This document shows positions 60,770 to 64,000 of a stretch of 64,000 nucleotides of DNA, in pieces. The notes below the pieces were generated by a model, which was not told the DNA's origin, did not search any database, and was given only the letters and a program-made list of their open reading frames with translations. The DNA is taken from NCBI RefSeq assembly GCF_046250175.1, contig NZ_CP176468.1, one strand, 5' to 3'. This DNA comes from Psychromonas sp030397575 (GTDB lineage Bacteria > Pseudomonadota > Gammaproteobacteria > Enterobacterales > Psychromonadaceae). Numbering within the stretch: position 1 is the first letter of the stretch; each line of letters starts with the position of its first letter. The translations under genes were made by a program, and so were the position numbers.

Positions 60770-61531
60770 ATGATTCTTGATTCCTTTAAATTAACAGGGA
60801 AAGTTGCGCTAGTAACCGGTTGTAACACCGGATTGGGTCAGGCGATAGCGCTCGCTCTCGCCGAAGCTGGATCCCATATTGTTGGTGTTAATCGCAGCGC
60901 TCCCTCTGAAACGATGAAAAAAATGCAAGCTAATGGTCATCGTTTTCTTGACCTTAGGGCAGATCTGCTAAAGCAGGCACAAATTCCTTCTCTTATTGAA
61001 CAAACCATCAAAGAATATGGGCGCATTGATATTTTAGTCAATAACGCGGGCATCATTCGTCGAGAGGATGCCATCGATTTTACTGAAAAAGATTGGGATG
61101 ACGTTATGGATGTAAATGCTAAAACTGCATTTTTTATGTCTCAAATGGTGGCAAAACAGTTTATTAAGCAAGGTGATGGCGGAAAAATTATTAATATTGC
61201 TTCCATGTTATCTTTTCAAGGAGGCATTAGAGTACCGTCTTATACCGCTTCTAAAAGTGCGTTAATGGGATTGACTCGTGCAATGGCTAATGAGTGGGCT
61301 GCGCATAATATTAATGTAAATAGCATTGCTCCGGGTTACATGGAAACCAATAATACGACTGCATTAAGAGAAGATTTGGAACGAAATGAAGCTATTTTAG
61401 CGCGGATCCCTGCACAACGTTGGGGAAAACCCGTTGATGTTGCTGGACCCTGTGTTTTTCTAGCGTCAGAAGCTGCTAGTTATATGCATGGTTACACGAT
61501 CGCGGTGGATGGTGGTTGGTTAGCGCGTTAA
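60770..61531 (+). CDS. kduD: 2-dehydro-3-deoxy-D-gluconate 5-dehydrogenase
   Basis: Short-chain dehydrogenase of 253 residues, the same length as E. coli KduD. It reduces or oxidises the keto-deoxyuronate formed in pectin and alginate-type uronate breakdown. NAD-binding TGCNTGLGQAIAL, active-site Ser/Tyr/Lys region IINIASMLSFQGGIRVPSYTASKSALMG, and GYTIAVDGGWLAR C-terminus match KduD. Start ATG 60770 follows AAGGGG; a longer frame lacks it. No KduI, KdgK or transporter genes are adjacent, so it may belong to a scattered uronate pathway. Confidence 0.94.
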   Translation: MILDSFKLTGKVALVTGCNTGLGQAIALALAEAGSHIVGVNRSAPSETMKKMQANGHRFLDLRADLLKQAQIPSLIEQTIKEYGRIDILVNNAGIIRREDAIDFTEKDWDDVMDVNAKTAFFMSQMVAKQFIKQGDGGKIINIASMLSFQGGIRVPSYTASKSALMGLTRAMANEWAAHNINVNSIAPGYMETNNTTALREDLERNEAILARIPAQRWGKPVDVAGPCVFLASEAASYMHGYTIAVDGGWLAR

Positions 61532-61557
61532 CTGACTTTAATGAGAGTACTCAATTT

Positions 61558-62091
61558 ATGAACGACCAGTTATTTTTCGCACAGTTATTAGGCTTTCTGA
61601 GCTTTTTACTTGGAGTGTGTACATTTTTCCAAAAGGACGATAAAAAGTTAAAAATTATGATGGTGGTGTTTAACTTAAATCACCTTGTACATTATTTGTT
61701 ATTAGGCTCGATTGTTTCTGCATTAAGTGCTTTATTATCTGCGTTTAGAACTGTAACAGCTATTTACGTTTCTTCTCTTGTTGTCGCTTTATTGTTTATT
61801 GTAATAGGGCTTAGTAGTGCTATCTATTTTGCTGACAGCATTTGGGATCTATGGCCTATGCTAGGCATGAGTATTGGTACTTATGCTGTGTTTGTTTTAA
61901 AAGGGATTAAAATGCGCATTGCCTTTTTAATTGGGGCCGTATGTTGGTTAATTAATAATATTTTAGTTGGGTCTATTGGAGGTACATTATTAGAGGCAAC
62001 ATTAATAACGGTAAATCTAAGTACCATTATACGTTTAGTAAGGGATAACCGACAAATGGCTAAAGTTGAAGAAAGTGTGATAGGGCATTAA
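61558..62091 (+). CDS. YgjV-family inner membrane protein
   Basis: Integral membrane protein of 177 residues with about five to six hydrophobic segments, matching the Imp-YgjV family (LLGFLSFLLGVCTFFQKDDKKLKIMMV, SALLSAFRTVTAIYV). Function of the family is unknown. It starts 26 bases after kduD, with a weak GAGAG site, so cotranscription is likely. It ends 23 bases before a heptanucleotide repeat. Confidence 0.8.
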   Translation: MNDQLFFAQLLGFLSFLLGVCTFFQKDDKKLKIMMVVFNLNHLVHYLLLGSIVSALSALLSAFRTVTAIYVSSLVVALLFIVIGLSSAIYFADSIWDLWPMLGMSIGTYAVFVLKGIKMRIAFLIGAVCWLINNILVGSIGGTLLEATLITVNLSTIIRLVRDNRQMAKVEESVIGH

Positions 62092-62114
62092 GTGACACAG
62101 CTCATACCCTATTT

Positions 62115-62153
62115 TTAACCATTAACCATTAACCATTAACCATTAACCATTAA
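62115..62153. repeat. Tandem heptanucleotide repeat TTAACCA x5
   Basis: Five perfect copies of TTAACCA followed by TTAA. The last TTA is the stop codon (TAA on the minus strand) of the siderophore-binding protein. It lies between convergent genes. A 7-base unit could change the 3' end by replication slippage without affecting coding frames, as it is beyond the last codon. Not a CRISPR: units are 7 bases with no spacers. Confidence 0.9.
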
Positions 62154-63076
62154 TCTGAAGCAGTTACTTTAGCCAATTCCGGTACCATCTCATCTATTAA
62201 ATATTGGATTGATAAATAGCTGAAGAAAGAGAAAGCTCCTCCCACAAGATCGCCTGTAAAGTATTCTTTATGGTCTTTATAGAAAGGCATACGTTCTCGG
62301 AAGATAGCTGTGCTAGCACTTTCGACCGCTTCCTCTGAGGCTAGCCAAACAACAATATCATTATTTAAAAGATCTAATCGCTCTTCACTGAATGAAGCAT
62401 AAAAAGCATCACCAGCAATTTGGTCAATTTCTTCAGGGATAATAAAGCCTAAACTCATTAAGAATTGAGAGCGAAGATCTTTGCTGGCATAAGCACCGGG
62501 CTGTTTATTATAATAAAAAGCAACAGCTGCCGTTTTTCCCTCAAATTCGGGATGTTGTGATTTAACTTCTTGTAGTTTTTGCTGTAATGAGGTGACATGT
62601 TGTTTAGCCACGGCTTCAAAGCCTAGTGCTTTTCCAATCATTAAATGTCGAACATCCCAAGGAATGGTCCATTTTTCATAATCACTAGGACCTGCGAGTG
62701 TCGGTGCAATTGAATTTAGCTTTTGGTACTCCTTTTCATCTAAAGCGGCAGACACGCCTATGATGAGGTCGGGTTTTAGCGCTGCTATTGTTTCGTAATC
62801 TATTATCCTAGGATCAAGTAGCACAGGTTTAGCATTACCTAGTGCTGATTGTGCCCATGGCCACACACCGTAAGGTTGGTTACCATACCAATCACGTATT
62901 GCGATCGGCTTAACGCCAAAAGATAAAATATCATCATGGTCAACTTGCCCTACAGAAACGACTTTTAATGGCTTTTTATCAATGGTTAATGTGCCATATT
63001 GATGTGTTAATGTGACAGAAAAAGCCAAAGCATTGATGCTGAGACATAAAGCGATTAATCCTACTATCCATTTCAT
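62150..63076 (-). CDS. Iron-siderophore periplasmic binding protein, FecB/FepB-like
   Basis: Periplasmic binding protein of 308 residues. A signal peptide (MKWIVGLIALCLSINALAF) is followed by the TroA-type fold with DHDDILSFGVKPIAIRDWYG and DLIIGVSAALDEKEYQKLNSIAPT motifs typical of siderophore-binding proteins. It is 14 bases downstream of a FecCD permease gene. The siderophore cannot be determined. Its stop codon lies in the TTAACCA repeat. Confidence 0.9.
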   Translation of the reverse strand: MKWIVGLIALCLSINALAFSVTLTHQYGTLTIDKKPLKVVSVGQVDHDDILSFGVKPIAIRDWYGNQPYGVWPWAQSALGNAKPVLLDPRIIDYETIAALKPDLIIGVSAALDEKEYQKLNSIAPTLAGPSDYEKWTIPWDVRHLMIGKALGFEAVAKQHVTSLQQKLQEVKSQHPEFEGKTAAVAFYYNKQPGAYASKDLRSQFLMSLGFIIPEEIDQIAGDAFYASFSEERLDLLNNDIVVWLASEEAVESASTAIFRERMPFYKDHKEYFTGDLVGGAFSFFSYLSIQYLIDEMVPELAKVTASD

Positions 63077-63090
63077 AACAATTCCTTAGA

Positions 63091-64000
63091 TTATGTTTTT
63101 TTCGTCATTAATAAGTAAGCGAATAAAGGCGCGCCAATTAATGCGGTGACTGACCCTGCAGCCAGTTGTGTTGGTGCAAATAAATTTTTACCAATAATAT
63201 CCGCAGCTAACACTAAAATAGCGCCAACTAATGCAGTTAAAAATAGATGATTTACAGGACCGCAACGTACTAATTTGCGAGCTAAATGCGGTGCTAACAA
63301 CCCAATAAATCCTAATGGTCCTACGACAGCTGTTGCAACTGCAGCTGCTGCCACGGAAATGGTAAGCTGAATGAGCATGATGGCCTTCAGATTAATGCCT
63401 AACCCAATGGCAACTTCATCACCTAAGCTGATCACTGACATCATTCTCGCTTGGTACAGTGTTAGAGATATGATCAAGATAAAAGCCATACATAGCATAT
63501 TGACATCGTGCCAGTTACTATTATGTGTACTGCCAGCTAACCAGGATAGTGCTGCCATTGCAGAGGGCAAGTCACCGTAGGTGAGTAAACTAGAAATGAT
63601 AGCGCTGATAAAGGCTGCAACACCTACTCCTAATAAAATGAATTTAAGAGGGTGGCCATTACCTCGCAATAGTTGAATAACAATAGTAATGCTGACAGCC
63701 CCTAAAAAGGCAGCAATCTCACGCCAGTCATCAATATAATTAGGGAATAAAATAGTCAATGTCACAACGGCTAAGGCCGCACCTTGGCTGATCCCAACTA
63801 AGCTTGGGTCAGAAAGTGGGTTACGTGTCATATTTTGTAATAATGCACCTGATAAAGCGAATAGGGCACCACTCAATATAGCAACTAAACTTCTTGGTAA
63901 ACGAAACTCCCATATAATAACGTCGGTTTGTGGATCGATTACTGACTGTTGCTGTCCTAGTAAACTCATCACGCTATCATGTAATGAAAGAGGGTAACTT
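63091..64000 (-). CDS. FecCD-family iron-siderophore ABC permease (5' end cut by window edge)
   Basis: Inner-membrane permease, 303 residues visible, with no stop at the right edge and an open frame continuing upstream (codons SYPLSLHDSV before the first internal Met), so the N-terminus is missing. EFRLPRSLVAILSGALFALSGALLQNMTRNPLSDPSLVGISQGAALA is a full FecCD match, as is VVGPLGFIGLLAPHLARKLV. The rest of the operon (partner permease, ATPase) would lie to the right. Probably an iron uptake system. Confidence 0.93.
   Translation of the reverse strand, partial: SYPLSLHDSVMSLLGQQQSVIDPQTDVIIWEFRLPRSLVAILSGALFALSGALLQNMTRNPLSDPSLVGISQGAALAVVTLTILFPNYIDDWREIAAFLGAVSITIVIQLLRGNGHPLKFILLGVGVAAFISAIISSLLTYGDLPSAMAALSWLAGSTHNSNWHDVNMLCMAFILIISLTLYQARMMSVISLGDEVAIGLGINLKAIMLIQLTISVAAAAVATAVVGPLGFIGLLAPHLARKLVRCGPVNHLFLTALVGAILVLAADIIGKNLFAPTQLAAGSVTALIGAPLFAYLLMTKKT

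Noticed and set aside
62115..62153. CRISPR-like array.
   Set aside because: Units are 7 bases, directly adjacent, with no spacers and no cas genes in the window.

Overview
This window reads as the chromosome of a low-GC, AT-rich marine gammaproteobacterium. The protein set (HpxO-type urate hydroxylase, Psychromonas/Vibrio/Shewanella-like signalling and ion transport genes, RimK, MgtE, UspE-like protein, KduD) and the base composition suggest something Psychromonas-like, but the genus is an inference. Genes are densely packed, with no rRNA, tRNA, transposase, prophage or CRISPR array visible. The one repeat-like noncoding patch is at about 11.65-11.95 kb.

Layout. 1-6.3 kb: a BMP-family nucleoside/purine ABC importer (last permease cut by the window edge) and an NCS2 xanthine/urate permease. 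6.6-11.6 kb: a TetR repressor divergent from a three-gene EmrAB/outer-membrane-factor drug efflux operon. 12-16.1 kb: an NCS1 allantoin-type permease divergent from a GntR regulator, allantoin racemase and allantoinase. 16.1-26.2 kb: a ten-gene minus-strand operon reading polar-amino-acid-type ABC importer (4 genes), RpiR regulator, SBF-type transporter, amidase, oxamate amidohydrolase (HpxW), ureidoglycine-glyoxylate aminotransferase (HpxJ/PucG) and allantoate amidohydrolase (HpxK). A GNAT-nitrilase fusion gene is divergent from it. 28.7-32.0 kb: an OmpA/OprF porin, a RutR-like regulator and HpxO. 32.4-43.6 kb: a signalling island with a CHASE-type kinase, a Rcp1-like receiver, two c-di-GMP enzymes, a CheB-CheR-PAS-receiver fusion and a FIST sensor. 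44-48.3 kb: a CPA1 antiporter and a TctABC carboxylate importer. 49.2-53.2 kb: a cytochrome b562-like protein, a rimK operon and a LysR regulator. 53.4-60.6 kb: an ion and osmotic stress block (MgtE, two MscS channels, a CorA-like transporter, a CPA2 antiporter, a UspE-like protein). 60.7-64 kb: kduD, a YgjV-like gene and a truncated iron-siderophore ABC operon.

Main result. The purine genes form a nitrogen-scavenging regulon. Near-perfect sigma-54 (-24/-12) promoters, TGGCAC-N5-TTGCA, lie in front of the NCS2 permease, the ten-gene operon and hpxO. The first two also share an almost identical initially transcribed segment and a third, oppositely oriented element about 110 bp upstream. Together the genes cover uptake of purines and ureides, urate hydroxylation, and allantoin to allantoate to ureidoglycine to oxalurate, then oxamate to oxalate. 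Xanthine dehydrogenase, HIU hydrolase and OHCU decarboxylase are not in the window. A GntR operator triplet and a RutR-like box add pathway-specific control.

Start codons were moved from the longest reading frame where a ribosome-binding site and family length support an internal start; these choices are stated per gene.
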